Shown here piece after piece: positions 33,181-41,872 of a stretch of DNA of 64,000 bases. The stretch's first letter is position 1; each line of letters starts with the position of its first letter. The translations under genes were made by a program, and so were the position numbers. The notes below the pieces were generated by a model that was given only the letters and a program-made list of their open reading frames with translations, ran no database searches and had not been told where the DNA came from. Source of the stretch: JADLHS01 sp964594985 (lineage in GTDB: Bacteria > Verrucomicrobiota > Verrucomicrobiia > Limisphaerales > JADLHS01); NCBI GenBank assembly GCA_964594985.1, contig CAZQNQ010000004.1:62001-126000 (forward strand), written 5' to 3'.

Positions 33181-34227
33181 TTACTTTTTTTTGCGCGGCG
33201 GCAGCGATTTCCCATCGCGCCAGCGGCTTTCCACCAGCACGCGATAAGGGTCCTCCGGCTCGCCGCGTTCGTTGAGATTGATTTGCGAAACCAACGTTTC
33301 CATCGCAATGCGCCCAATCGCCTCCGAGTGCTGATCTATGCCTGCGTCCACCGGAACATCCATGGCCGTGCCCGCCACAGCGATGTCTTCGGGGATGCGA
33401 AATTTCAACTGCCGTAACAACGCCGGAACTTCCGGCAACGTCGTGAGCAAGGCATCCGGTTTATGTTTCTTGAGCCATTGATGCAACAGTTCGCGGGCGC
33501 GAACCGGCTGTTTTTGATAAACCGTTTCCTCGGTCAGCAAGGCGGGGATCACCGGCAATTGAAACGATTGCCCCGCCGAACTGAATCCGCCTACAAAACC
33601 GCCCCCAAGTTTGCGATCTGAATCCGCCGGCACCACGAGACCAATTCGCCGGTAGCCGTACTCCGCCATTTTATGCACGGCCATGATGACGGCGCGCAAT
33701 TGATCCGCCGTCACCAGATGCGAATCCGGGGTGGGCACCGACAGGCCAAACCGGATGATGGAAAATTTGCCCCAGTCAAAATCACCCCAGGCGGGCGGGG
33801 TTTGATGCGGCGGAATCAACACGCCCCGAATCCCGCGCGTCAGCAAAATCTGCTCAAAGCGACGGGCGGAATAATCCGCAGCCCAACAAACTTCTTCGAG
33901 GTTGTAACCGAACCGTTGCGCCGCCGCCACTGCTCCGCGCCAATACAGATCGAACTCCCGCAGCTTGCGCAACTGCTCGGATTGTTCCCAGTGGTTGATC
34001 CACGCAATGGCGCTTTGAATCCGGGCCGGAGCATTGGTTCGCCGATACGCCGCCAGCGCGGCCAGATGCGGGTCCGGCGCGTAGCCCATCTGCTGGGCCA
34101 GCTTCCGGACCTGGTCCCGCCGTTTTTCGGAAATGCTCGGATGATTGCGCAAGGCCAGTGAAACGGTAGCGTGCGAAACACCGAGTTTTTCCGCGATGTC
34201 ATAAACGGTAACGCGCTTGGGGTTCAC
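33181..34227 (-). CDS. LacI-family transcriptional regulator
   Basis: A 348-aa DNA-binding repressor or activator. The N-terminal helix-turn-helix is VTVYDIAEKLGVSHATVSLA (about residues 6-25), followed by NHPSISEKRRDQVRKLAQQM. The hinge reads GYAPDPHLAALAAYRR instead of the common YxPNxxAR pattern. The rest is a periplasmic-binding-protein-like effector domain (GVLIPPHQTPPAWGDFDW; IRFGLSVPTPDSHLVTAD; GYRRIGLVVPADSDR). The GTG at 34227 is chosen: it has AGGG eight bases upstream and gives the usual HTH position, although the frame extends 12 codons further. It is likely to control the adjacent glycan-degradation genes in response to a sugar. Which operator it binds cannot be told; the palindrome at 53477-53494 is a candidate. 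Confidence 0.88.
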   Translation of the reverse strand: MNPKRVTVYDIAEKLGVSHATVSLALRNHPSISEKRRDQVRKLAQQMGYAPDPHLAALAAYRRTNAPARIQSAIAWINHWEQSEQLRKLREFDLYWRGAVAAAQRFGYNLEEVCWAADYSARRFEQILLTRGIRGVLIPPHQTPPAWGDFDWGKFSIIRFGLSVPTPDSHLVTADQLRAVIMAVHKMAEYGYRRIGLVVPADSDRKLGGGFVGGFSSAGQSFQLPVIPALLTEETVYQKQPVRARELLHQWLKKHKPDALLTTLPEVPALLRQLKFRIPEDIAVAGTAMDVPVDAGIDQHSEAIGRIAMETLVSQINLNERGEPEDPYRVLVESRWRDGKSLPPRKKK

Positions 34228-34867
34228 AGCAGAAACCCTAGCAGAAACGCATTCTGTCACCAAGCATTACGCACAATGCCCTTTAACTCTTACTTGAGAC
34301 CTCTGCAAAAGGCGTGTTTTCATGTTGAGTGTTGTGCCGCATTCGCGGCCCATTCTCAACTCAGCTCCGGCCTAAAGTCGGGAGGAAGGTCACCACAGCC
34401 CCAAACCTTGCTTGTTTTCGGGGAAACAAGGATTGGAGGCGAGGGTCGGAATCGGTCTATGAGAGGACCAAAGTTGATTGAATAATGCTTGGTTTTACGG
34501 GCTAGTCAAGCACTAGGCTGTTACTACTTTTCACTAGGTTTTCACCCCTTGCTATACACAGTTTCATACACAGGTGAGCCGGCAATTTTCAGCATTTCTC
34601 ACCGGCCTAACGTTGAGCCGCAGGCATCCACGCTTAGTTGCCGAGTTTCAGTTGCGACGATTGTCAACCATAACCCAATGTTGATTATTCAAAAGACGAA
34701 CATTAAGTTGGTGGGGTTGAATTCTTTTTGTGTCAGACGTGACTGCATTTTGCGAGTACAACAATCCCTTAATCGGCTCGTCTTCTTCCGAATTTAGATT
34801 AAAAAGGACGAAGAGAAATTGGACATTGTGATAAACAAGTGCTTTACCACTTGGAGTTAATTCACTC
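34228..34867. other. Intergenic region, AT-richer than its surroundings, no convincing intact gene
   Basis: About 640 bp without a coding frame of convincing composition; short frames on either strand have no recognisable motif. The part near lacI should hold its promoter. Around 34297-34312 the sequence gagacctctgcaaaa resembles the terminal inverted repeats of some IS5/IS1182-like elements, but no transposase or second end is seen. From about 34640 the base composition is clearly richer in A and T than the flanking operons. A small hairpin at 34836-34853 may end the neighbouring operon. Confidence 0.5.
34836..34853 (-). terminator. Possible terminator of the fucose/amino-sugar operon
   Basis: On the minus strand the perfect 6-bp arms CAAGTG and CACTTG flank GTAAAG and are followed by TTTATC. 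It lies about 15 bp after the end of the last, degraded reading frame of the operon. The stem is short, so this is a tentative call. Confidence 0.4.
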
Positions 34868-35069
34868 TCAATTCAAAACAGGTGCTATATTTTGCAGTTT
34901 TTGATGAATAGAGTTCAATGACGGAACTGCCAGCGCCGCCTTCTGCTCCGGCGTTTCACTGAGACGTTGCAACTCAGGCTTTGTGGTCGGCGGCGTGGAC
35001 AAATGTCGGCAGGCTCAAGATGCCGGCGATGCCGAGGACAAAGAGACGGTTGGTCAAGAGGGTTTTCAT
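34868..35069 (-). pseudogene. Frameshifted remnant of a small secreted protein downstream of nagB
   Basis: An ATG 7 bp after the nagB stop begins a typical signal peptide (MKTLLTNRLFVLGIAGILSL, then PTFVHAADHKA) but meets a TGA at 34974 after 31 codons. In the adjacent frame a plausible continuation follows at once (PELQRLSETPEQKAALAVPS, then LNSIHQKLQNIAPVLN) and stops at 34868. The two halves look like one original gene split by a one-base indel. The original protein may have been longer. If the indel is a sequencing error, this would be a small secreted protein of about 66 residues. It is not recognisable by family. Confidence 0.5.
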
Positions 35070-35076
35070 ATTCAAA

Positions 35077-35847
35077 TCAGATTTTCTGCCAGTCGGGTTT
35101 GTGGTCATAAACCCAGCGATAATATTCCGCCAGCTTCAATTTCACTGCCGCCGCTTCGTCGAGAAATACCGTCACCTTGGGATGCTGCTGCAAGGCGCTG
35201 GCGGGATTCATGGCGGTGATCGGGCCTTCAACCGCGGCCGCGATGGCGCGGGCCTTTTGCTTGCCGAACGCCAGCAACACGACGTGCCGCGCTTCCAGGA
35301 TCGTGCCGATGCCCATCGTGATGACATGATGCGGCACTTGTTCCTGGCTGCCAAAGAAACGCGCGTTGTCGCGGCGCGTCTGTGGCGTCAAGGTCTTGAT
35401 GCGCGTGCGCGAGGCCAGTGACGAACTCTGCTCGTTGAAGCCGATGTGCCCGTCCGTGCCGATGCCAAGCAGTTGTAGATCCAGCCCACCCGCGACGCCA
35501 ATCTGCTTTTCATACTTGGCGCAGAATTTCAGGATGTCCCCAGCCAACCCGTCGGGGATGTGGACGTTTCGCTTCGCAATGTTGATGTGGCGAAAAAGAT
35601 TCTCCCACATGAAGTGGTGATACGACTGCGGATGTTCTGGAGGAATGCCAACGTATTCGTCGAGGTTGAACGTCTTAATCCTGTGCCAGTCGAGTTTCTG
35701 GGCGATGAGTTCGCGATAGAGCGCCAGCGGAGTGCTGCCGGTGGCGAGACCGAACACGGCGGCAGGCTTCTGGCGAATGACTCCTGCGAGCAGCCGTGCG
35801 GCCACTGCAGTGGCGGCGGTGGCAGTGGGTTGAATGATGATTTCCAT
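35077..35847 (-). CDS. nagB: Glucosamine-6-phosphate deaminase
   Basis: A 256-aa enzyme of the NagB / 6-phosphogluconolactonase-like family. It converts glucosamine-6-phosphate to fructose-6-phosphate and ammonia in the cytoplasm. Key sites: VFGLATGSTPLALYREL phosphate loop (about 32-48), NLDEYVG with the catalytic Asp63, and GIGTDGHIGFNEQ with Asp132, His134 and Glu139. TPQTRRDNARFF follows where the family has its lid residues. It starts 3 bp after the PIG-L deacetylase gene, so the two are expressed together. It is the entry of amino sugars into glycolysis for this locus. Galactosamine-6-phosphate specificity (AgaS-like) is unlikely given these motifs. Confidence 0.92.
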   Translation of the reverse strand: MEIIIQPTATAATAVAARLLAGVIRQKPAAVFGLATGSTPLALYRELIAQKLDWHRIKTFNLDEYVGIPPEHPQSYHHFMWENLFRHINIAKRNVHIPDGLAGDILKFCAKYEKQIGVAGGLDLQLLGIGTDGHIGFNEQSSSLASRTRIKTLTPQTRRDNARFFGSQEQVPHHVITMGIGTILEARHVVLLAFGKQKARAIAAAVEGPITAMNPASALQQHPKVTVFLDEAAAVKLKLAEYYRWVYDHKPDWQKI

Positions 35848-35850
35848 GAA

Positions 35851-36708
35851 TCAACTCCGCCCGAGCCGTTTGTGAAGTTTCGCCTGCACGTCAGCGGCAA
35901 ATTTATTGATGTGTGCACCGACAAACTCCGCGATGTCCTGCGCCTCGTCCGTCACCAGCGCGGTCAGGTCCATGCCGAAGATCAACTGGTTCGCCGCATC
36001 CGTCGCGTGCGAATCAAAGAACGTCGCGTTCGCCGCGCGCCGTCCCAGCATGGCGAGGTCGTAACGTTTGCCGCCGGCAATCTGCGAGTCGAACACTCCA
36101 TTCAACGCCGCCGCCAGATTATCGCGACCACTCACATCCATGAGAACCTTGTCCGCATCCGCGAGCCAGTCGAGATTGCGCCAGACTTCGCAACCGATGA
36201 CACGCTTGGGCCGCTGTTCGCGCGGCAGTTCGCGCATCGCCTGCAACGCCGCGATCACTACACCGATGTGCGTGTCGTGCTTATCCGCGAGGTTGTGCGT
36301 ATAAACCACCTCCGGCTGCGTGCGCGCGAGAATCACCTTTAAATCATCCTTCAACGCCGGGTCGGTGGCGCTTTTGACCGCACCGCTGGGATAATCCAGT
36401 TGGATCATCACACTGAACTGACCAACGACCGCTGCGTTGTTCTGCTCCATGCGGCGTACGGCCATCATCTGCGCGTCGGTAAAGTTCTGATACGTGCCGG
36501 TGCGGGAACTGCCCGAACCGTTCGTGCACGTCACGCCGCCAAACCATCGCTGCTCGTTCGCGAAGCATTCGAGGATGCCGTGAAACGCCATGAACTCCAG
36601 ATCGTCCTGGTGTGCGCCGATGCCCAGATGCGTGATGCGCGGCAAAGCCTCAGCCAACGGTTTTCCATCCGGCACAAAAATCTGTGCTGTAGATTGTTGT
36701 AGCTTCAT
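35851..36708 (-). CDS. PIG-L (LmbE-like) family deacetylase
   Basis: A 285-aa zinc-dependent deacetylase of the PIG-L family, which removes the N-acetyl group from N-acetylglucosamine derivatives. The first metal motif reads GAHQDDLEF (His33, Asp35/36) in place of the common AHPDDE. The second metal histidine is expected in VVYTHNLADKHDTHIGVV. There is no signal peptide, so it is cytoplasmic. It lies immediately upstream of nagB and downstream of a glycosidase and a ROK-like kinase, and no nagA is present in the window. I infer that it deacetylates GlcNAc (or its 6-phosphate) ahead of NagB, the task normally done by the unrelated NagA. The exact substrate is not shown by the sequence. Confidence 0.83.
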   Translation of the reverse strand: MKLQQSTAQIFVPDGKPLAEALPRITHLGIGAHQDDLEFMAFHGILECFANEQRWFGGVTCTNGSGSSRTGTYQNFTDAQMMAVRRMEQNNAAVVGQFSVMIQLDYPSGAVKSATDPALKDDLKVILARTQPEVVYTHNLADKHDTHIGVVIAALQAMRELPREQRPKRVIGCEVWRNLDWLADADKVLMDVSGRDNLAAALNGVFDSQIAGGKRYDLAMLGRRAANATFFDSHATDAANQLIFGMDLTALVTDEAQDIAEFVGAHINKFAADVQAKLHKRLGRS

Positions 36709-36744
36709 ACAACTGTCGTTAGTCTTGAAAGGGATTTCCGTTCA

Positions 36745-38928
36745 TCAAAATTCACCTTGCCGATTTGTTTTCGACGCGTTCAGCACCAGCCAGACGCGGC
36801 CTTGTGCAGGAACGCTCACGGTAACCGCTGCTGAGTAATCGCGGGTCAAAGCCACTGTCTCTGAACATCCATCCTCCCGGTGAATTTCCGCACGATCCGT
36901 GAGACCGGTGTAATAAAGCGGCAACCGGATGCGACGTTCAATCGGCGTGGCCAGTGGATTGTAGATCATCGCCAGACCGCGTTCCGGCAGCGTTGGATTC
37001 ACATGCAGCCAGCCATCCCAGTCGCGCCCGTCGGCGCGACGCAGATGGATGAGGTCGCTGTCGAGAATCGCGCGGTGCGCCTTGTAAAAGTCCACCCACT
37101 TTTTCACCACCGCCTTCGTTTCATCGGTGTCGAAAAGCCGCGGGCCGCGATAGCAGGCCTGGACGCCCGCGCCAAAAAGATTCGCCAGGCGGGTTTCGTA
37201 ATGGGGCAGATGCTCCTTGAGCGGCTCGATCGTGGCTGCCGCGCCGCCGCCGTGATATTGGGTCAGCGGTACAAACATCCAGCCCATGCTGGGCGACTTT
37301 TCCCAAGTGCCGTCGAAAATGTTCTGCCGCTCGATGATTTCCTGCTGCGCGCGCGGCAACGACCAGTTGTTTTCGCGGTAGCCCATGCCGGTCTTGCTCG
37401 AACCGGCAAGGAAATACCAGTCCGGCACATTCAGATAAATCCCGCGCGCGCGGCACCATTCGTAAAAACTGCTGATGGCTTTCCACTGTTGCCATTGCGA
37501 ATCCTTGAGGCCGGCGTGGCCGGGATGATTTGTCGCAGCACAGACATCGCCCGGATACGACCCATCATTTTCCAGCACGCCGCAACCGGTCTGCTCGAAG
37601 AACTGCCGGAGCTTGCGGAAATAGTTTTCGCCCCAGGCGCTGCTGAGGCACGGCGAATCACCGAATGTCGCGTCTCCTGGTTTGCCCGTCTTCGGATTGA
37701 TGGCGTCGTTGGCCGCGTCAATCGAACGGCTCGCCAGCAGCGAGTAGCCACCGAGCGCCACGCCTTTGCTCCGGGCGTAATCCGTCAGTGATTTGATTTC
37801 CGCGAGATACTCGGGCTTTTCGTTCTCCATGTTGAAACCACTGCCGAACGTCATGATGACCATTTCAAATCCAACTTCGGCGCACTGGTCAACGGCCGTT
37901 TTCACCGCTTCCGGATTGGCACTGCGGACGTGCATGAGGATTGGGTTTTCCTGCGCCCACGGCGCAAGGGCGCGATAGGCACGGCGCACTGCCAGCCCGC
38001 GACGCTCGCGATCCGTACTGTCGTGAACCAGCTCAAATACGCGGAATGATTCAAACGTCTCGCCCGGCTTGATCACCACTTCCGGCCCGATGGGCAGCGA
38101 ACATTCCAACAGGCACGGCGTAGTCAGCTCGTAGTCAACCTGAGTTTTGTAGAGCGGATCATTCCGCCAATGAATGACTGGCGCGGCGGACGGGCCGCCC
38201 ATGAAAGAATAATCGCTGAAGGCATCCAGCACCCGATAGCTGCTGCGAAAAGTCGCCGGCCCGGAATTTTCGGACTCAACGACGGCCAGCCGCTCGACGG
38301 ACAAGGAATTGAGCGTGACCGGTTGCGGCGAAGCGTTCCAAACTGTCAGCCATTTCGCCATCACTGGCACGCCATCGTAAAGTTCGTAATGCACTTCAAT
38401 CATGATCGCGCCAAGATTTGTCGGCGCGGCGAATGTCAAAGTCACCGCGATGCCCGGCGGCGGCCACGGCGCGTCTTGCGGCAGCCATTCGCTTCGCTTC
38501 AGCCACGGAAAGCGCAGCTCGGTGCGGCCAGTTTTTAGTCCGGCAAAATGAAACGCCGCCGGATTAGCCTGTAGCGGTGCCAGCCACGCGGGATTCAAAT
38601 AATTGTGAACCGGCTGGCCGACAAGCCCACCCACGTCGAACTTTTTACCGTCCAACTCCACCAGCGCCTCGGGCCGAACCGAGCGCAAAATGGATTCGCC
38701 GGTCATCAAATTATCAAGCCCCACCGTCGCCACGTCCGGTGAAATTTTGAGAACGCGGCGCACCAGTCCGTTTTCCAGAACGATTTCGTTTTCCGCCGCG
38801 TTAGTGGCGATCGTAGCGCGGAATGGGGCGGGATCAATGAGCCAGTCTGCCGCACGAGTTTGCCACGGATGGAAACAGGCGAGAGCGAGAATTCCGAGAA
38901 CTGGAAACAGGCTGGCTCCAGTTTTCAT
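36745..38928 (-). CDS. Secreted glycoside hydrolase, clan GH-D-like (alpha-galactosidase-like)
   Basis: A 727-aa protein with a signal peptide (MKTGASLFPVLGILALACF, then HPWQTRAAD). An N-terminal beta-sandwich (about 25-320) precedes a TIM barrel beginning MHVRSANPEAVKTAVDQCAE, with GFEMVIMTFGSGFN, GVALGGYSLLASRS and GVLENDGSYPGDVC, the last carrying a candidate nucleophile Asp. A C-terminal beta domain (LAMIYNPLATPIERRIRLPL) follows. This layout is that of clan GH-D (GH27/GH36) alpha-galactosidases and alpha-N-acetylgalactosaminidases. In a locus with fucosidases and a hexosaminidase it could remove alpha-Gal or alpha-GalNAc caps from glycans. The family within the clan is not settled. Confidence 0.7.
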   Translation of the reverse strand: MKTGASLFPVLGILALACFHPWQTRAADWLIDPAPFRATIATNAAENEIVLENGLVRRVLKISPDVATVGLDNLMTGESILRSVRPEALVELDGKKFDVGGLVGQPVHNYLNPAWLAPLQANPAAFHFAGLKTGRTELRFPWLKRSEWLPQDAPWPPPGIAVTLTFAAPTNLGAIMIEVHYELYDGVPVMAKWLTVWNASPQPVTLNSLSVERLAVVESENSGPATFRSSYRVLDAFSDYSFMGGPSAAPVIHWRNDPLYKTQVDYELTTPCLLECSLPIGPEVVIKPGETFESFRVFELVHDSTDRERRGLAVRRAYRALAPWAQENPILMHVRSANPEAVKTAVDQCAEVGFEMVIMTFGSGFNMENEKPEYLAEIKSLTDYARSKGVALGGYSLLASRSIDAANDAINPKTGKPGDATFGDSPCLSSAWGENYFRKLRQFFEQTGCGVLENDGSYPGDVCAATNHPGHAGLKDSQWQQWKAISSFYEWCRARGIYLNVPDWYFLAGSSKTGMGYRENNWSLPRAQQEIIERQNIFDGTWEKSPSMGWMFVPLTQYHGGGAAATIEPLKEHLPHYETRLANLFGAGVQACYRGPRLFDTDETKAVVKKWVDFYKAHRAILDSDLIHLRRADGRDWDGWLHVNPTLPERGLAMIYNPLATPIERRIRLPLYYTGLTDRAEIHREDGCSETVALTRDYSAAVTVSVPAQGRVWLVLNASKTNRQGEF

Positions 38929-38988
38929 CGCAATAAGCTTCGGTCTATTCACAAGATTTCCGCCGCTGGATTGTGCCGTTTCATGCGG

Positions 38989-40377
38989 CTATTTCCCCAT
39001 ACCCGGCAAACTGGCTGCCGCCACCGCCTGGCCGACGCGGCGGGATTTTTCGTCAGGGACATGCAGCGCCAGCTTGGCGGCGATTTCGGGAAACTCCGCC
39101 TTCAACACCTGCCGCGCTTTGGCGAGCACGATGTCGCCGCCCTGGCCTGTGGTGACGCGACCCAGGATCAGCACGTCGCTGAAATCGTAAAAGTCTGCGT
39201 AGTGCGCCATCGAATAGCCGAGGTACACGCCGATGGTTTCGTAAATCTTCGCCGCTCGGGCATCGCCCTTCGCCATCAGCGCCTGCACCTCCTTGAGCCG
39301 CTCGGGCAGACCCATTTTTTGCGGCACCAAAATCTTGGCGGCGGGCAACAATTTGTTGACAGCTTGCTGCGAGAAATACAACGCGCCCACGCCGCGGTCG
39401 CCGGACCATTCATCGGCGGCGGCGGCGGGGTTGTAATCCACCGGTGCGAACGCCAGTTCGTTCAACCAGCCCAGCATCCGGCCTTTCTTGTCCATGAAAC
39501 CCACCGCCTCGCTCGAACCCATCGCGAGACCGAACATCCCCTTTTTGCGCAGCGACAACGCGCCGGCCAACGCCGTCACATCACCGTCGTTCATCACCAC
39601 CACTGGCACATTCCATTCCTTTTGGATGCGTTTGAACATCCCGGCAGCCCGTTGGAAATCCTTTTTCGGGATCGCGCGCAGCAGCGAGGCGACGCGGATT
39701 TCGTTATCCACAATGATGCCGGCGGAACTGCCGCCGATGGCGTCCACGCGCGGCAGGACTGCGGCGGCGCGATGCAACGCGGCGGAGAGATGGTGATAAT
39801 GGTACTCCGGGTTCGGCTGGGTTTTGGGGTCCCACGGGGCTTCCTCGGTGAAGATCGCCTCGCCATCCCGGACGGCGGAAACCTTGTAATCGCTCGCACC
39901 CAGATCAAACCCGATGCGGCACCCTTTCAGATGGCCGCCCGCCGCCGCCTGCAATTCCTTCGCGGCGGGAACTTGAGCCGGCGTGGTGGCGACCACCTGA
40001 AAATCATTGGCGTAGGAAAGTTCCATCATTTCGACGTCAAACTTCCGCACGCCACGTGACGAGTAGGTTTTGCGGATGAACTCGCCGATGGGCTTCGGGC
40101 CGCCGACAAAAATCTTCCAGCCGCCGCGCGCCCAAAGCAGAAACTTCACGATGCGTTCGACATACTGCAGCGTTTCCGCATCGGCGGTGGCACGGACCAC
40201 GGTCTCAAAGCGTGAGATGAGGCCGCATTCGCGTTCCAGGCCGATGACGAGCGGGACGGCGGTGCCGGATTCTTTGGCGGCGGCAACGTAGTTGCGATTG
40301 AACAGCACGGCGGGTTGAAATCCCGGATCGAGCGGAGCGGGAATGAAAGGTTTTGTTTTCATAGTTGTGGTAATCAT
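38989..40377 (-). CDS. ROK-like sugar kinase with unusual N-terminal extension
   Basis: A 462-aa ASKHA-fold protein. The first phosphate motif RIGFDLGASDYKVSAV starts only at about residue 154, after an N-terminal domain of 150 residues (RFETVVRATADAETLQYVER). VVVMNDGDVTALAGALSL (about 259-276) matches the catalytic Asp region of ROK kinases, and LAMGSSEAVGFMDKKG the second phosphate loop. The CxCGxxGC zinc site of ROK proteins is absent. A sugar kinase that phosphorylates a hexosamine released by the GH20 is the most likely role, but a sugar sensor is possible. The ATG overlaps the stop of the GH29 gene (ATGA). It is followed by the clan GH-D-like gene. Confidence 0.68.
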   Translation of the reverse strand: MITTTMKTKPFIPAPLDPGFQPAVLFNRNYVAAAKESGTAVPLVIGLERECGLISRFETVVRATADAETLQYVERIVKFLLWARGGWKIFVGGPKPIGEFIRKTYSSRGVRKFDVEMMELSYANDFQVVATTPAQVPAAKELQAAAGGHLKGCRIGFDLGASDYKVSAVRDGEAIFTEEAPWDPKTQPNPEYHYHHLSAALHRAAAVLPRVDAIGGSSAGIIVDNEIRVASLLRAIPKKDFQRAAGMFKRIQKEWNVPVVVMNDGDVTALAGALSLRKKGMFGLAMGSSEAVGFMDKKGRMLGWLNELAFAPVDYNPAAAADEWSGDRGVGALYFSQQAVNKLLPAAKILVPQKMGLPERLKEVQALMAKGDARAAKIYETIGVYLGYSMAHYADFYDFSDVLILGRVTTGQGGDIVLAKARQVLKAEFPEIAAKLALHVPDEKSRRVGQAVAAASLPGMGK

Positions 40378-41846
40378 GGTTTGGCGACTTCAGCGGGCGC
40401 GGAGAAAAGTCCGATCTCCGAAATGGCTGGAGCGACGGGCGACTTCACGATGCGCAGGCGGACTTTGCTGGTGGTGATGGGCGTGGCGCGCACCAACCGG
40501 CAATTGCCGATGCTGGTGCCGGAAGCGAACTCCACCCAGCGCCCGTCCTGCCACTGATCGAGCGCAAACGCTTCGATGCGCTGGCCGAGCGGAAGATATT
40601 CACGGAGGCGGATGACGTTAAACGTGGTCGGTTTGCCGAGATCCAGAACAAGTTCGGGCGCGGTAACGGAATCGTCCGTGGCCCAATACGTGTCGCGCCG
40701 GTCGTCGGTCACATTCTGCGGAGCAAATTGCTGGTTGCCGCCGCGCGTGTTTGCCGCGCTGACCTTGGCGGCGTGGGCAAGATCGCGGGCGAAAGTGGTG
40801 TCCAGGATGCGACGGAACTCGCGCAACGAGGCGGCGTCCTTCTCGTGGATCAACCCGCGCCGATCCGGCGGCAGGTTCAGCAGGAGCACCGCGCCGCGAC
40901 CGACCGAGGCGAAATAAAGATCGAGCAGTTGTTGCGGGGATTTGACCGTGGCGTCTTCGTTCTCGTGATAGAACCAGCCCTTGCGGATGGAAACATCACA
41001 CTCGGCGGGAATCCAGTGAGTGCCGGGGCGCTGACCGACGTTGAGGATTTTCCCGTAATTCTTCGTTGGCCCGAGGCCCGTGCCGAATTCATCCGCATTC
41101 AGCGTGCTCCAACAGGGATCGCCCGCGATGCCTTTCTCGTTTCCGACCCAGCGGACGTCCGGTCCGCCGTCGCCGAACATGCACGCTTGCGGTTGGAACT
41201 CGCGGACCAGTTGCCGCGTGGTTGGCCAGTCGTAGTAAGTCTTGCGGTCAATGGTGCGCGTCTCGTTCGCCCCGCCGTACCAGCCTTTGCCGCCGTTCGC
41301 GCCGTCAAACCAGACCTCGGTGATCGGCCCATATTGGGTGAGCAGTTCGCGGAGCTGGTTGCGGTAGTAGGTGAGATACTCGGGCCTACCGTAATCCCTG
41401 TGATTGCGATCCCAAGGCGAGAGATAGATGCCGAAGTTGATGTCGTGTTTGCGACAGGCTTCGGAAACTTCCCGCACGACATCGCCCTGACCGTTCCGCC
41501 ACGGGGAATTCTTGACCGAGTGCTCGGTGAATTGCGACAGCCAAAGACAGAATCCGTCGTGGTGCTTGGCAGTGAGAATCAGTTGCTTCATGCCCGCCTC
41601 CTTCGCGACGCGGACGATCTGGTCTGCGTCGAACGCGGTCGGATTGAAAATCTTCGGACTCTCGTCACCCAGCCCCCATTCCTGATCGGTGAACGTGTTG
41701 ACGGTGAAATGGACGAAGCCGATGAATTCCATCGCCTGCCAACGAAGCTGGCGCTCGCTCGGAATCGGGCCGTACGGTGCCGGTGGCTCGATGGCCCCGG
41801 CCAGCCCGCAGAAGACGCCGAGCAAGGTTGCAGCGATGATTTTCAT
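40374..41846 (-). CDS. GH29 alpha-L-fucosidase with C-terminal F5/8-type domain
   Basis: A 490-aa secreted fucosidase. A signal peptide (MKIIAATLLGVFCGLAGA) is followed by the GH29 barrel: FIGFVHFTVNTFTDQEWG, LILTAKHHDGFCLW (His96/97) and ITEVWFDGANGG with the nucleophile Asp181. About residues 375-485 form a galactose-binding-like (F5/8 type C, CBM32-like) domain (DTYWATDDSVTAPELVLDLG). It differs strongly from the second GH29 at 52141. The WFDGA nucleophile motif is of the type seen in alpha-1,3/1,4-fucosidases, although linkage cannot be decided by eye. The start at 41846 is chosen for the signal peptide. The GH20 gene ends 26 bp upstream. Confidence 0.9.
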   Translation of the reverse strand: MKIIAATLLGVFCGLAGAIEPPAPYGPIPSERQLRWQAMEFIGFVHFTVNTFTDQEWGLGDESPKIFNPTAFDADQIVRVAKEAGMKQLILTAKHHDGFCLWLSQFTEHSVKNSPWRNGQGDVVREVSEACRKHDINFGIYLSPWDRNHRDYGRPEYLTYYRNQLRELLTQYGPITEVWFDGANGGKGWYGGANETRTIDRKTYYDWPTTRQLVREFQPQACMFGDGGPDVRWVGNEKGIAGDPCWSTLNADEFGTGLGPTKNYGKILNVGQRPGTHWIPAECDVSIRKGWFYHENEDATVKSPQQLLDLYFASVGRGAVLLLNLPPDRRGLIHEKDAASLREFRRILDTTFARDLAHAAKVSAANTRGGNQQFAPQNVTDDRRDTYWATDDSVTAPELVLDLGKPTTFNVIRLREYLPLGQRIEAFALDQWQDGRWVEFASGTSIGNCRLVRATPITTSKVRLRIVKSPVAPAISEIGLFSAPAEVAKP

Positions 41847-41872
41847 GTGGCGCGGCCGATCCAACCGCGGAT

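Noticed and set aside
34489..34797. Possible 102-aa gene on the plus strand in the large intergenic gap
   Set aside because: No ribosome-binding site of note, no motif, and amino-acid composition not protein-like; considered chance.
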